A stretch of DNA of 64,000 bases from an uncultured Muribaculaceae bacterium (lineage in GTDB: Bacteria; Bacteroidota; Bacteroidia; Bacteroidales; Muribaculaceae): positions 179,806 to 243,805 of the forward strand of contig CAJUIW010000002.1 in NCBI GenBank assembly GCA_910586895.1. Reading direction: 5' to 3'. Position 1 is the first letter of the stretch, and every line of letters starts with the position of its first letter. A program made the translations under genes and the position numbers. The notes under the pieces are model-generated. The model made no database searches, had not been told where the DNA came from, and worked only from the letters and a program-made list of their open reading frames with translations. This document shows positions 14,761-23,182 of the stretch, in pieces.

Positions 14761-15645
14761 TCAGAAAAATTTAACCTCCTCGCCGAGAATATCGGAGAGC
14801 AGGTTGTTGGCCAGACGGCTTGCGCCGATGCGGAAATAGCGGTTGTTTAGCCACTTTTCGCCAAGTACCTCCTTGACAATGGTGTAGTAGCCGAGTGCCT
14901 CATCGGTGGTTGATACGCCTCCGGCAGGCTTGAAGCCTATCATATTGCCGGTCTGTTCATGATACTCCTTGATGCACTGTGCCATGATGTAAGCGGCCTC
15001 AAGTGACGCACCGGGGTATTCCTTGCCTGTGGAGGTCTTGATGAAGTCGGCACCTGAGTACATGGCCAGGATTGCGGCGGCACGGATGTTTTCAGCTGTG
15101 CGGAGAGCTCCGGTTTCAAGTATTACTTTCAGATGGGCGTTGCGGCAGGAATGCTTTATTTCTGAAATCTCGTCGCACACCTCTTCCCAGTCGCCGTCAA
15201 GGAAATTGCCTACGTTAAGAACTATGTCTATCTCATCGGCGCCCCCTTCTACGGCAAGGGCTGTTTCAGCGACCTTCACTTCGGGGAATGTCTGTGAGGC
15301 GGGGAATCCACCTGATACAGCAGCGATGTTGACGCTGCTGACTTCGAGTACGGTGCGCACTACCTGAGCGAAGCATGGATATACGCAAATCGCTGCAACG
15401 TTGGGCAGGTCGCCATGTTCGTTTTCGAAGTCATTGACGCGTTCGGTGAACTTGGCCACGGACTGGGGCGAATCGGTAGCCTTCAGTGTGGTGAGGTCAA
15501 TGCAGTTGAACAGCTTTTTGAGTACTTCAGGAGTGCGGTTTTCCTCACGCTTTTCGTTTATGATACGGGCCACTTCCGCAGCCACGAAGTTGTCGTCGGT
15601 TGTTACTTGGCTTTTAGCCACAGTGTCATGATACTTGTCTGCCAT
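14761..15645 (-). CDS. deoC: Deoxyribose-phosphate aldolase
   Basis: 294 residues. Cleaves 2-deoxyribose-5-phosphate to acetaldehyde and glyceraldehyde-3-phosphate in deoxynucleoside salvage. DeoC motifs: CVYPCFAQVV (usual CVYP), AVSGGFPASQ, ADEIDIVLNVG, and DFIKTSTGKEYPGAS with the Schiff-base Lys. GFKPAGGVST supplies the second active-site Lys. The first 35 residues are an N-terminal extension relative to the short E. coli type, as is usual in Bacteroidetes. Middle gene of the dtd-mazG-deoC-GYF-DUF2752 run. Confidence 0.95.
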   Translation of the reverse strand: MADKYHDTVAKSQVTTDDNFVAAEVARIINEKREENRTPEVLKKLFNCIDLTTLKATDSPQSVAKFTERVNDFENEHGDLPNVAAICVYPCFAQVVRTVLEVSSVNIAAVSGGFPASQTFPEVKVAETALAVEGGADEIDIVLNVGNFLDGDWEEVCDEISEIKHSCRNAHLKVILETGALRTAENIRAAAILAMYSGADFIKTSTGKEYPGASLEAAYIMAQCIKEYHEQTGNMIGFKPAGGVSTTDEALGYYTIVKEVLGEKWLNNRYFRIGASRLANNLLSDILGEEVKFF

Positions 15646-15679
15646 CGGTATGGAGTTATGTTCGTTATATCTTAAAATG

Positions 15680-16045
15680 TTAATTGTCAGTGTCTGATAG
15701 TTTGGGGTTGTTGCGATGTCTGTCTTTATCCCTAATGGTTTTCTTGGCCAGATTGTTCATGAAGGCATCGGTCAGATCGATCCCTTCCTGATTGGCTATT
15801 GCCGCCACTACCCAGATGATATCGGCCAGTTCGTCGGCTAATTTCGAGGCATCCTCGCCCGGCTTGAACGATTGGTCGCCATGCTTGCGGGCCATTATGC
15901 GGGCCACCTCGCCGGTTTCCTCCGTCAGTATGGCCATGTTGGTAAGCGGAGAGAAGTAGCGCACACCAATCGTTTTAATCCAGCGGTCAACCGATTCCTG
16001 AAGCTGAGCCAGGGTGATTTCCTGATTCTTTGACTTATCCATCAT
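15680..16045 (-). CDS. MazG-like nucleotide pyrophosphohydrolase
   Basis: 121 residues. MazG superfamily pattern: TEETGEVARIMARKHGDQ (EExxE-type metal site), then KLADELADIIWVVAAIANQ with the second acidic pair (ExxD). These enzymes hydrolyse (d)NTPs to NMP and pyrophosphate, often as house-cleaning. The gene overlaps the end of dtd by 4 bases, so translation is probably coupled. The exact nucleotide preference cannot be told from sequence. Confidence 0.9.
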   Translation of the reverse strand: MMDKSKNQEITLAQLQESVDRWIKTIGVRYFSPLTNMAILTEETGEVARIMARKHGDQSFKPGEDASKLADELADIIWVVAAIANQEGIDLTDAFMNNLAKKTIRDKDRHRNNPKLSDTDN

Positions 16046-16494
16046 TCGCGTAGCTTCGAGTCAATGATTATGGTTACAGGGCCGTCGTTGATAAGCTCCA
16101 CTTTCATGTCGGCGCCGAACACTCCTTTGGCTGTGGTGTGTCCGGTGAGCTGAGTCAGGCGGTCGCAGTACAGATCGTACAGCGATGTAGCTTCCGGATG
16201 TGCGGCTGCGCGGATATAGCTCGGGCGATTGCCTTTGCGTGTCGATGCCGTGAGGGTAAACTGGCTTACTGCCAGGATACGTCCGTCGGCGGCATTGATG
16301 TTCAGGTTCATCACCCCGTTGTCATCATTGAATATGCGCAGTGCGGCGGTTTTGTCGGCAAGCCATAGGGCATCCGTGTCCGAATCGCCTTTTTCGACCC
16401 CGACAAGAACCATCATTCCCGGGCCTATGGATGAATGCTCCACTCCGTCAATGGTTACTGATGCGCGGCTTACCCGCTGAATAACTATCCGCAT
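16042..16494 (-). CDS. dtd: D-aminoacyl-tRNA deacylase
   Basis: 150 residues. Removes D-amino acids mischarged onto tRNA. Both signature motifs are present: SQFTL with a following Thr-rich loop (residues about 75-82), and NDGPVTIIID (GP cis-dipeptide) near residue 137. Start MRIVIQRVSRASV is the canonical N-terminus. First gene of the leftward five-gene run. A TATTTTTG box lies 25 bases upstream. Confidence 0.96.
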   Translation of the reverse strand: MRIVIQRVSRASVTIDGVEHSSIGPGMMVLVGVEKGDSDTDALWLADKTAALRIFNDDNGVMNLNINAADGRILAVSQFTLTASTRKGNRPSYIRAAAHPEATSLYDLYCDRLTQLTGHTTAKGVFGADMKVELINDGPVTIIIDSKLRE

Positions 16495-16519
16495 GCTTTT
16501 CTCTGAATATGGTTAGACG

Positions 16520-16527
16520 CAAAAATA
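16520..16527 (-). promoter_or_regulatory. Promoter -7 box of dtd (TATTTTTG)
   Basis: Matches TAnnTTTG on the minus strand, 25 bases before the dtd start. Confidence 0.55.
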
Positions 16528-16575
16528 CAAAAAAATCCACATAAAATGTGTAATTTTACAACGGATTTAAATATC

Positions 16576-18333
16576 ATGAATATGAAACTGTTGAAAAATT
16601 CGTTAATGTTTCTGGCGGTAGCTTCCGCCATTCAGGTATCCGGGGCCAACGCCTATGTGGAGCCGCGCGATACAACGCCTGTCGATAAGGAGGCATGGGC
16701 ACGATTTACAGCCCCTCTTGAGTTTACCTGGGTATCCAAGGACAAGCATTACGGCCAGTTTGCCGCACCTGATGTGAAGGGCCGTGTGGCTGATACCACC
16801 GTCACCGCATGGCGCGGAGAGCGTATCGGGCTTGAGGCTCTTGTGATAGCCGGAAAGGACAGCGGCCCGCTGCGTGTCAAGATGTCAAATCTGAAGCAGG
16901 GCAAGCGTACGGTGAAAGCTCCGGGGAGTTCGGCAGCATTCATGCGCTATGTGCTGACCACCCATTATAATACCTGCGGTTATCCCAAGCCTGACCTCCC
17001 TGCTTATACCAATCCCGATATGATCGATCTTCCTGACGCACAGGTGAGTGTTGAGGCTAATTCAGTGCGTCCGGTATGGTGTACTGTTGAGGTGCCGCGT
17101 GATATCGCCCCCGGTGCTTACACTACCACCGTGAGTCTGGTCAATGAGAAGGGTAAGACTGTCTCGGAGCTCGCGCTCAACATAAACGTTGACAGCCGTC
17201 AGCTTCCCGAGCCAAAGGATTATACGTTCTACATGGATATGTGGCAGCAGCCTTATGCCATATCGCGTTATAACAACGTGAAGCCCTGGAGCAAGGAGCA
17301 TTTCAAACTTCTTGAACCGTATGCCGACATGCTCGCACGTATGGGTCAGAAAACCGTATCGGTGATACTCTTCTACGAACCTTGGGGCGAACAGAGCAAT
17401 GACAAGTTTGAGCCGATGGTGGAGACTGTGAAGAAAAAGGATGGTAGCTGGGCCTACGATTATTCAGTGATGGATGAATATATCGAGTTCATGGGACGTC
17501 ATGGCGTGGATGCCAATATATCCTGCTTCACCATGATACCGTGGGATATGAATTTCCGTTATTTCGACGAATCCAAGGGCGAATACGCCTATCTGAAGAC
17601 TACTACTGACTCGCCTGAATATAAGGAGCTGTGGACCAATTATCTGAAGTCGCTTGTGGCTCATCTGAAGGCCAAAGGCTGGTATGAGAAGTCAATGATA
17701 GTGATGGACGAACGCGGTCTGAAGGATATGATGAACGCCTACCGTATAGCACAGGAGGCTGTACCGGGGATAAAAATGTCACTTGCCGGTAACTATCATC
17801 CGGAGCTGGTGGGTGAACTTGAGAGCTACACTGTGGCAAGAGGCGATTTCTTCCCTGAGGATGTCCTGAAGGAGCGTAAGGCCAAGGACTGGATTTCGCT
17901 GGTATATGTATGCTGCGCGCAGTCAGTGCCCAATATCTTCACCAACAGTGCGCCTGCCGATGGCGCTTATCTGCCGGTGTATGCCACGGCTACAGGATTT
18001 GACGGATTGCTCCACTGGTCATTTACCAACTGGACTGACGACCCGATGACTGATTCGCGCTTCCATATGTTTGCTCCCGGCGATACTTACTTCGTGTATC
18101 CCGACGGACGCACCTCAACCCGCTTCGAGCGTCTGGTCGAGGGTGTGCAGATGAGTGAGAAGCTCCGCATACTGCGCGACGAGCTTACTGCCGCCCGCGA
18201 TGTCGAGGGGTTGCAGGCTCTTGAAAATGCGCTGCTACCCATCCGTACAGGTGTTATCAATTCCTACTATCCTACATCGAAAGTGGTCAATGCGCTTCAG
18301 AAACAGATAGAGGAGCTGAGCAGCAAGAAATAA
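16576..18333 (+). CDS. GH123-like/DUF4091 glycoside hydrolase, exported
   Basis: 585 residues from the ATG at 16576 (another ATG at 16582); signal peptide ending near SGANA. An N-terminal beta-sandwich (to about residue 205) precedes a TIM-barrel-like domain with features of the DUF4091/GH123 group: FYMDMWQQPYAISRYNNVKPWSKEH, then SMIVMDERGLKDM, which holds the acidic Asp-Glu pair used by GH123 enzymes in substrate-assisted catalysis. FDGLLHWSFTNWTDDP closes the barrel. Characterised GH123 enzymes are beta-N-acetylgalactosaminidases; whether this one shares the activity is uncertain. It stands alone and is convergent with rlmN. Confidence 0.78.
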   Translation: MNMKLLKNSLMFLAVASAIQVSGANAYVEPRDTTPVDKEAWARFTAPLEFTWVSKDKHYGQFAAPDVKGRVADTTVTAWRGERIGLEALVIAGKDSGPLRVKMSNLKQGKRTVKAPGSSAAFMRYVLTTHYNTCGYPKPDLPAYTNPDMIDLPDAQVSVEANSVRPVWCTVEVPRDIAPGAYTTTVSLVNEKGKTVSELALNINVDSRQLPEPKDYTFYMDMWQQPYAISRYNNVKPWSKEHFKLLEPYADMLARMGQKTVSVILFYEPWGEQSNDKFEPMVETVKKKDGSWAYDYSVMDEYIEFMGRHGVDANISCFTMIPWDMNFRYFDESKGEYAYLKTTTDSPEYKELWTNYLKSLVAHLKAKGWYEKSMIVMDERGLKDMMNAYRIAQEAVPGIKMSLAGNYHPELVGELESYTVARGDFFPEDVLKERKAKDWISLVYVCCAQSVPNIFTNSAPADGAYLPVYATATGFDGLLHWSFTNWTDDPMTDSRFHMFAPGDTYFVYPDGRTSTRFERLVEGVQMSEKLRILRDELTAARDVEGLQALENALLPIRTGVINSYYPTSKVVNALQKQIEELSSKK

Positions 18334-18356
18334 AACAGCAGTCAGAACTGCATCAC

Positions 18357-19400
18357 TTATCGGGCCGCGGCGTTTTCGTCGCGGCCTTTTCCTGCCAGCA
18401 TGCCGCATGCGGCCATGATGTCCTCGCCGCGCGAGGCCCTGATGGTGGCTGTTATGCCGAGCGCGTTGAGCCTGTCGCGGAATGCAACCATGGTCTGCTC
18501 CTGGCAGGGGCGTAGCGGCGAGTCAGGTATGGCATGAAAGCGGATAAGATTCACGCGGCATGATGTGCCTTTGAGCAGCCGGGCCAGCGCATCGGCATGG
18601 CGCATGTCGTCATTCACACCGCGCCACATGATGTATTCTACCGAAAGACGGCGCTGATGGGCGAAATCGTAGCCACGCAGCAGATGCATGACCTCCTTTA
18701 CCGGATAAGCCCTCTCTACGGGCATCAGCGATGCGCGTTCATCTGCAAAAGGGGAGTGTACGCTGATGGCTATATGCACCTTTGTCTCTTCGGCAAGGCG
18801 CTTCAGTTCGCGTAGCTTCCCGATTGATGACACTGTTATGCGCTTCGGGCTCCATGCAAGACCCCATGGTGCGGTGAGTATCTCAATGGCTTTCAGCACG
18901 GCATCCAGATTGTCCATAGGTTCACCCATGCCCATGAATACCAGGTTGGTGAGCCGTTCGCTGCCGGGTACCGACAGTACCTGGTTGATTATGCCGGTGG
19001 TGGTGAGGTTGCCGTGGAATCCTTGGCGCCCTGTCATACAGAACTGGCAGTTCATGCGGCAGCCTGCCTGGGAACTTACGCAGAGGGTGGCTCGGTCGGC
19101 GTCGGGTATGAACACAGCTTCAATGTCGCGACCTCCTACTCCTTCAAACAGATATTTGGCTGTCCCGTCAACGGATATGCTCTCCGCCGTGGGGGGCTTC
19201 AGCCCGACGGTGTATCGCTCGTTCAGGCGTTGACGCCCGGCCTTTGATATGTCCGTCATTTCATCTATATTGTGAATACGGGCTGTATAAAGCCAGCGGG
19301 CCATCTGTTTTGCTGCGAATGGGGGAAGGGCGCATTCAGCCGCTACCTGACGGAGTTCGTCAAGTGTCATCCCGATTAGAGGTGTAAGCTGTGGTGTCAT
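18357..19400 (-). CDS. rlmN: 23S rRNA (adenine-2503-C2)-methyltransferase, radical SAM
   Basis: 347 residues. Methylates A2503 of 23S rRNA and A37 of some tRNAs. The radical-SAM cluster motif is CRMNCQFCMTG (three Cys). VFMGMGEPMDN is the GGE-like SAM motif. The C-terminal EDIMAACGML carries the catalytic Cys that forms the methyl-thioadduct. A TACCTTTG box ends only 4 bases before the ATG, so the mRNA is probably leaderless. Confidence 0.95.
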   Translation of the reverse strand: MTPQLTPLIGMTLDELRQVAAECALPPFAAKQMARWLYTARIHNIDEMTDISKAGRQRLNERYTVGLKPPTAESISVDGTAKYLFEGVGGRDIEAVFIPDADRATLCVSSQAGCRMNCQFCMTGRQGFHGNLTTTGIINQVLSVPGSERLTNLVFMGMGEPMDNLDAVLKAIEILTAPWGLAWSPKRITVSSIGKLRELKRLAEETKVHIAISVHSPFADERASLMPVERAYPVKEVMHLLRGYDFAHQRRLSVEYIMWRGVNDDMRHADALARLLKGTSCRVNLIRFHAIPDSPLRPCQEQTMVAFRDRLNALGITATIRASRGEDIMAACGMLAGKGRDENAAAR

Positions 19401-19404
19401 GTGA

Positions 19405-19412
19405 CAAAGGTA
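19405..19412 (-). promoter_or_regulatory. Promoter -7 box of rlmN (TACCTTTG), leaderless geometry
   Basis: Exact box on the minus strand with only TCAC between it and the ATG. Transcription should start at or next to the A of the start codon. Confidence 0.55.
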
Positions 19413-19499
19413 ATCACTTTCGGCCGAATGTTAAAATCGACGTTGATGATTTTTAGATTTTCTTTGCATATAATCTATTGCTATCAGCCTTTTTATGAT

Positions 19500-19507
19500 T
19501 AACTTTG
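19500..19507 (+). promoter_or_regulatory. Promoter -7 box (TAACTTTG) with no gene behind it
   Basis: Exact TAnnTTTG match directly in front of two hairpin-T-run structures and no open frame. Candidate promoter of a small RNA. Confidence 0.45.
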
Positions 19508-19513
19508 CATTGC

Positions 19514-19659
19514 TGAAAGAAGCCGGGAGTATGGTTTGCATAGCCAGTCTGTATGTGGCTTCTTTTTGTGGAATGAAGTAAGTTTTGTTAGACAATATAC
19601 TTGAATTTTGGTTATGAGGGAGGTGCGCTTTCGTGAGAAAGTGCACTTTCGTTTTTTTT
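19514..19659 (+). ncRNA. Candidate small RNA (one or two hairpins)
   Basis: A transcript from the box at 19500-19507 would first meet AGAAGCC (19518-19524) pairing with GGCTTCT (19557-19563) and a short T run. It would then meet a stronger terminator at 19623-19659. The enclosed 31-base loop can fold further. The predicted RNA is about 55 or about 145 bases. No Rfam family is recognised by eye and there is no coding frame. This covers the first half of the 490-base gap between rlmN and the SusC gene. Confidence 0.35.
19623..19659 (+). terminator. Strong hairpin terminator
   Basis: GTGCGCTTTC pairs with GAAAGTGCAC around loop GTGA, followed by TTTCG and a T8 run. No upstream protein gene on this strand needs it. 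Confidence 0.75.
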
Positions 19660-19762
19660 ATACCTATAGGTATAAAGAGGGCATAAACATAGAAAAATAT
19701 TTTTCGGATGATTTTTGCGAAAAATATCATAAAAAGAATAGATGATAATTAACGAAAAATCG

Positions 19763-19770
19763 TATCTTTG
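19763..19770 (+). promoter_or_regulatory. Promoter -7 box of the susC operon (TATCTTTG)
   Basis: Exact box 122 bases before the SusC start. It gives a leader of about 115 bases. Confidence 0.6.
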
Positions 19771-19892
19771 CAAAATAAATGCGTGGCGCGTGCCGTATAG
19801 AACAGAGGTTCATGCGTAGCACATGTCACTGCAGATAGAATACACTCTGGTATTTTAGATGAGAAAAATATAGTAATTATTTTTATAACCTT

Positions 19893-22800
19893 ATGCTAAA
19901 ACCAATCAAATCAGTAAGTAAACTACTTCTGATCGCTTCCCTTATGGGCGGGTTCGCTATGCCTGAACGCATAGAAGCCGCTCCGGTGGCCGCTGCCGAG
20001 CAGTCAACTACTGCCAAAGGTGTGGTAAGGGATGAATTTGACGATCCGATGGTAGGTGCATCAGTTCGTGTGGTAGGCAATGCCTCGCAGGGAGCCGCCA
20101 CAAACATTGATGGCGAATTTTCTATTCCAAATGTTAAAATCGGAACAAAACTGCAGATTACTGCTGTGGGCTATTCACCCATTGAGGTAGTGTGGAAAGG
20201 TACTCCGATTGACGTGAAGATGGACCAGAACTCACAGGTGCTTGACGAAGTGGTGGTAACCGCCATGGGTATCAAGCGTGAGGCTAAACAGCTCACCTAT
20301 TCAGCCCAGACAATCAAGAACGATGAAGTGACCCGTATCAAGGAAACCAACTTCATCAACTCGCTGCAGGGTAAGAGCGCCGGTCTGACCATTACCCCCA
20401 ACAACTCAGGTGCCGGTGGTGGCGCTTCCAAGATCACCCTCCGAGGAAGCACCTCGATTCTGGGTACCAACCAGCCCCTTATCGTAATCGACGGTGTGCC
20501 GATGTCAAACGGCATGGGCGAGCAGGCCACCGACCTCGGCTTCGGCGGCTCACGCAGTGGCGACGACCTCCTGTCGACCATCAACCCCGAGGATATTGAG
20601 AACATGACCATCCTCAAGGGCCCGAACGCAGCGGCACTCTACGGTTCGGCCGCCAACAACGGTGTTATCGTCATCACCACCAAATCAGGTGCTTCGGGCG
20701 AAGTGAAGGTCAACATCTCAAGCTCTACCTCTATCGACCGCATCGCCATGTACCCCAAGCAGCAGCAGATATTCGGTATCACCGATACAGGTGTAGGTAC
20801 ACATGGACAGTGGAGCGCGTGGGGCCCCATGATCGGAACACGCGACAAGGACGACCTCGCTGCCAATCCCTGGCTTATGAATGAAGCACGCGATGCCTCA
20901 CGCGACTTCTTCAATACCGGTGTGACTCTCAACAATGGTATCACCCTCAGTGGCGGTACAGAGCTTTCCCGCACATACTTCTCTTATAACAATACTTATC
21001 AGACAGGTGTGGTGCCCAACAACAAGTTCATGCGTAACAACGTGATGCTTAAGGAAAGCTTCTCGCTGTTCAACAAGAAGGTCAACATCAACACCAGCCT
21101 CAACTGGATTCACCAGCGCACGGACAACGCTCCCCGTGTAGGTAAGGCGCTGACATCGCTCTTCGCACTCTACCGCTCGCCGGCCGATGTGGATATGCGC
21201 TACTTCAAGAACCATTACAGCTATCTGGGCAAGTCAACTGACTATCTGGTATCTGACCCCAAGGTAGGCAACCCCAAGCTCGTAGGACAGCCTATCCAGA
21301 ACTGGAACTGGTTTGTGGAATACCTTAACAACCCCTTCTGGGTAGCCAACATGATGAATGACCAGGTGAAGCGTGACCGCCTCCTCGGCAACATCACCCT
21401 CGACTGGAACATCTGGGGCAACCTCAAGTATCAGACACGACTCAATGTCGACTATGTGCTTGACAACAGCCTCAATGAAGAGTATGCCACCATGTTCCGT
21501 GCAGGTTTTGACAACATCGGCGGTAAATACTACAGCGGCAATTCACGTACAAGTGACATCTACAATGACCACATGCTCACATGGAATGACCGCATCAATG
21601 ACAAGATCGATATCAATGCCGCTCTCGGTGGCAGCTTCACCCGCCACTATGCACGCAGCACCAGCATCGACACCTGGATCGATACCTGCGGTATGCCCAA
21701 CGCATTCGTTCCCCAGAACAGCAAGCACAGCCGTCCCGGCAACCCCAACGGTTCTGCCACCTCGGCAAGCGACTCATGGAACTACTCCGACTGGAGCTCG
21801 GCCATGTTCGCCACTCTTTCAGTAGGCCTGTGGGATAAGGTTTATGTCGACGGCAGCTACCGTATCGAATGGGCGCAGTCATTCCAGCAGTTCACACGCG
21901 GCGGAGGCTATAAGAGCTTTGACTACTACTCAGCCGGTGTCAACGTGCTTCTCGATAAGTTCCTTCCCCGCACAAGCTTCCTTGACCTTCTGAAATGGCG
22001 CGGAAGCTGGTCAGTGGTAGGTAACCCGATTCCCAATACTCTCTTCGCCCGCCAGAGCTACAACTTCGGCACCGGTACACTCTCACCCCGTCCGCCGCTG
22101 TTCGACGATCCCCAGCCCGAAACCACAACCTCGTTCGAAACCGGTTTCGATACATGGTGGTTCGGCAACAAGTTCAACTTCGACATTACTTATTATAACT
22201 CCACACTCAAGAATCAGTTCCTCTATGTGACCACAGCCAACGGTGAGAGCAAGCCTGTCAACACTGGTAAGATCCGCAACCAGGGTGTTGAAATCAGCGC
22301 CGGCTACCGCTGGGCCATCAACAATGACTGGAGCTGGCAGTCAAACCTCAACTTCGCCTGGAACGACAACAAGATTCTTGAAACCTACAAGAATGCCGAC
22401 GGTTCCGCTTATGAATATATCACCGGTCCGAACGCTTTCAAAATCAAATATCTTGAAGGTGGTAAGTATGGCGACCTCTATGTCAACTCATTCCGCCGCA
22501 ACGAGGATGGTACAATCCGTATCAACAATGCCAATGACCCGGCCAACGCCGTTCCTGTGATGGCTTCAGGTACATATGATACTTTTGTAGGCAACACAAC
22601 ATCGCCCGTAACCCTCGGATGGAACAACACCATCACATGGCGCAACCTTACTCTTTACTTCCTTATCGACGGTCGTATCGGTGGTAAGGTGATGTCACTC
22701 ACAGAAAGCGACCTTGACCGTTTCGGTGTTTCAGAACGTTCAGCTCAGGCACGTCTGGCCGCTATGGCCGATCCCAACCTTCAGGCTGTGGATGCCGAAG

Positions 22801-23144
22801 GCAATACCGTGCTGATGATGTACGTGCCTGACGGCAGCGGCAACAAGGTGTCCGTGAAGCGTTACTACGAAACTATCGGTCAGAACCCGATGGAGGACCA
22901 CGTGTACAACGCTACAAGCTTCCGCATGCGCGATATCTCGCTCAGCTGGTCGCTCCCCAACCTCTTTGCACGCAACAAGGGCATGACCGCCCAGTTCTCA
23001 GTCAAGAATGCATTCTTCCTTTACAAGGATTCACCTGTTGACCCGGACATCTCGGTATCTGCCGCCAACGGTTTCTCAGGTCTGGATTCTTACTCGCTCC
23101 CCACTCTGCGTTCTTACTGCATTACCCTCAAATTCGACTTCTGA
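19893..23144 (+). CDS. SusC/RagA family TonB-dependent outer membrane transporter
   Basis: 1083 residues. After a signal peptide and a short linker comes a carboxypeptidase-D-like beta domain (residues about 41-113; GVVRDEFDDPMVGASVRV). Next is the TonB box region LDEVVVTAMGIKRE and the plug domain (RGSTSILGTNQPLIVIDGVPMSN), then the 22-strand barrel ending in CITLKFDF. With the SusD partner 38 bases downstream it forms the lidded glycan importer of a PUL. The GH85 genes that follow suggest N-glycan fragments as cargo. Codon use is rich in C-ending codons, as in highly expressed genes. Confidence 0.95.
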   Translation: MLKPIKSVSKLLLIASLMGGFAMPERIEAAPVAAAEQSTTAKGVVRDEFDDPMVGASVRVVGNASQGAATNIDGEFSIPNVKIGTKLQITAVGYSPIEVVWKGTPIDVKMDQNSQVLDEVVVTAMGIKREAKQLTYSAQTIKNDEVTRIKETNFINSLQGKSAGLTITPNNSGAGGGASKITLRGSTSILGTNQPLIVIDGVPMSNGMGEQATDLGFGGSRSGDDLLSTINPEDIENMTILKGPNAAALYGSAANNGVIVITTKSGASGEVKVNISSSTSIDRIAMYPKQQQIFGITDTGVGTHGQWSAWGPMIGTRDKDDLAANPWLMNEARDASRDFFNTGVTLNNGITLSGGTELSRTYFSYNNTYQTGVVPNNKFMRNNVMLKESFSLFNKKVNINTSLNWIHQRTDNAPRVGKALTSLFALYRSPADVDMRYFKNHYSYLGKSTDYLVSDPKVGNPKLVGQPIQNWNWFVEYLNNPFWVANMMNDQVKRDRLLGNITLDWNIWGNLKYQTRLNVDYVLDNSLNEEYATMFRAGFDNIGGKYYSGNSRTSDIYNDHMLTWNDRINDKIDINAALGGSFTRHYARSTSIDTWIDTCGMPNAFVPQNSKHSRPGNPNGSATSASDSWNYSDWSSAMFATLSVGLWDKVYVDGSYRIEWAQSFQQFTRGGGYKSFDYYSAGVNVLLDKFLPRTSFLDLLKWRGSWSVVGNPIPNTLFARQSYNFGTGTLSPRPPLFDDPQPETTTSFETGFDTWWFGNKFNFDITYYNSTLKNQFLYVTTANGESKPVNTGKIRNQGVEISAGYRWAINNDWSWQSNLNFAWNDNKILETYKNADGSAYEYITGPNAFKIKYLEGGKYGDLYVNSFRRNEDGTIRINNANDPANAVPVMASGTYDTFVGNTTSPVTLGWNNTITWRNLTLYFLIDGRIGGKVMSLTESDLDRFGVSERSAQARLAAMADPNLQAVDAEGNTVLMMYVPDGSGNKVSVKRYYETIGQNPMEDHVYNATSFRMRDISLSWSLPNLFARNKGMTAQFSVKNAFFLYKDSPVDPDISVSAANGFSGLDSYSLPTLRSYCITLKFDF

Positions 23145-23182
23145 TAAAGTCATCACACACCTTAATTATATAATAAGGAATA

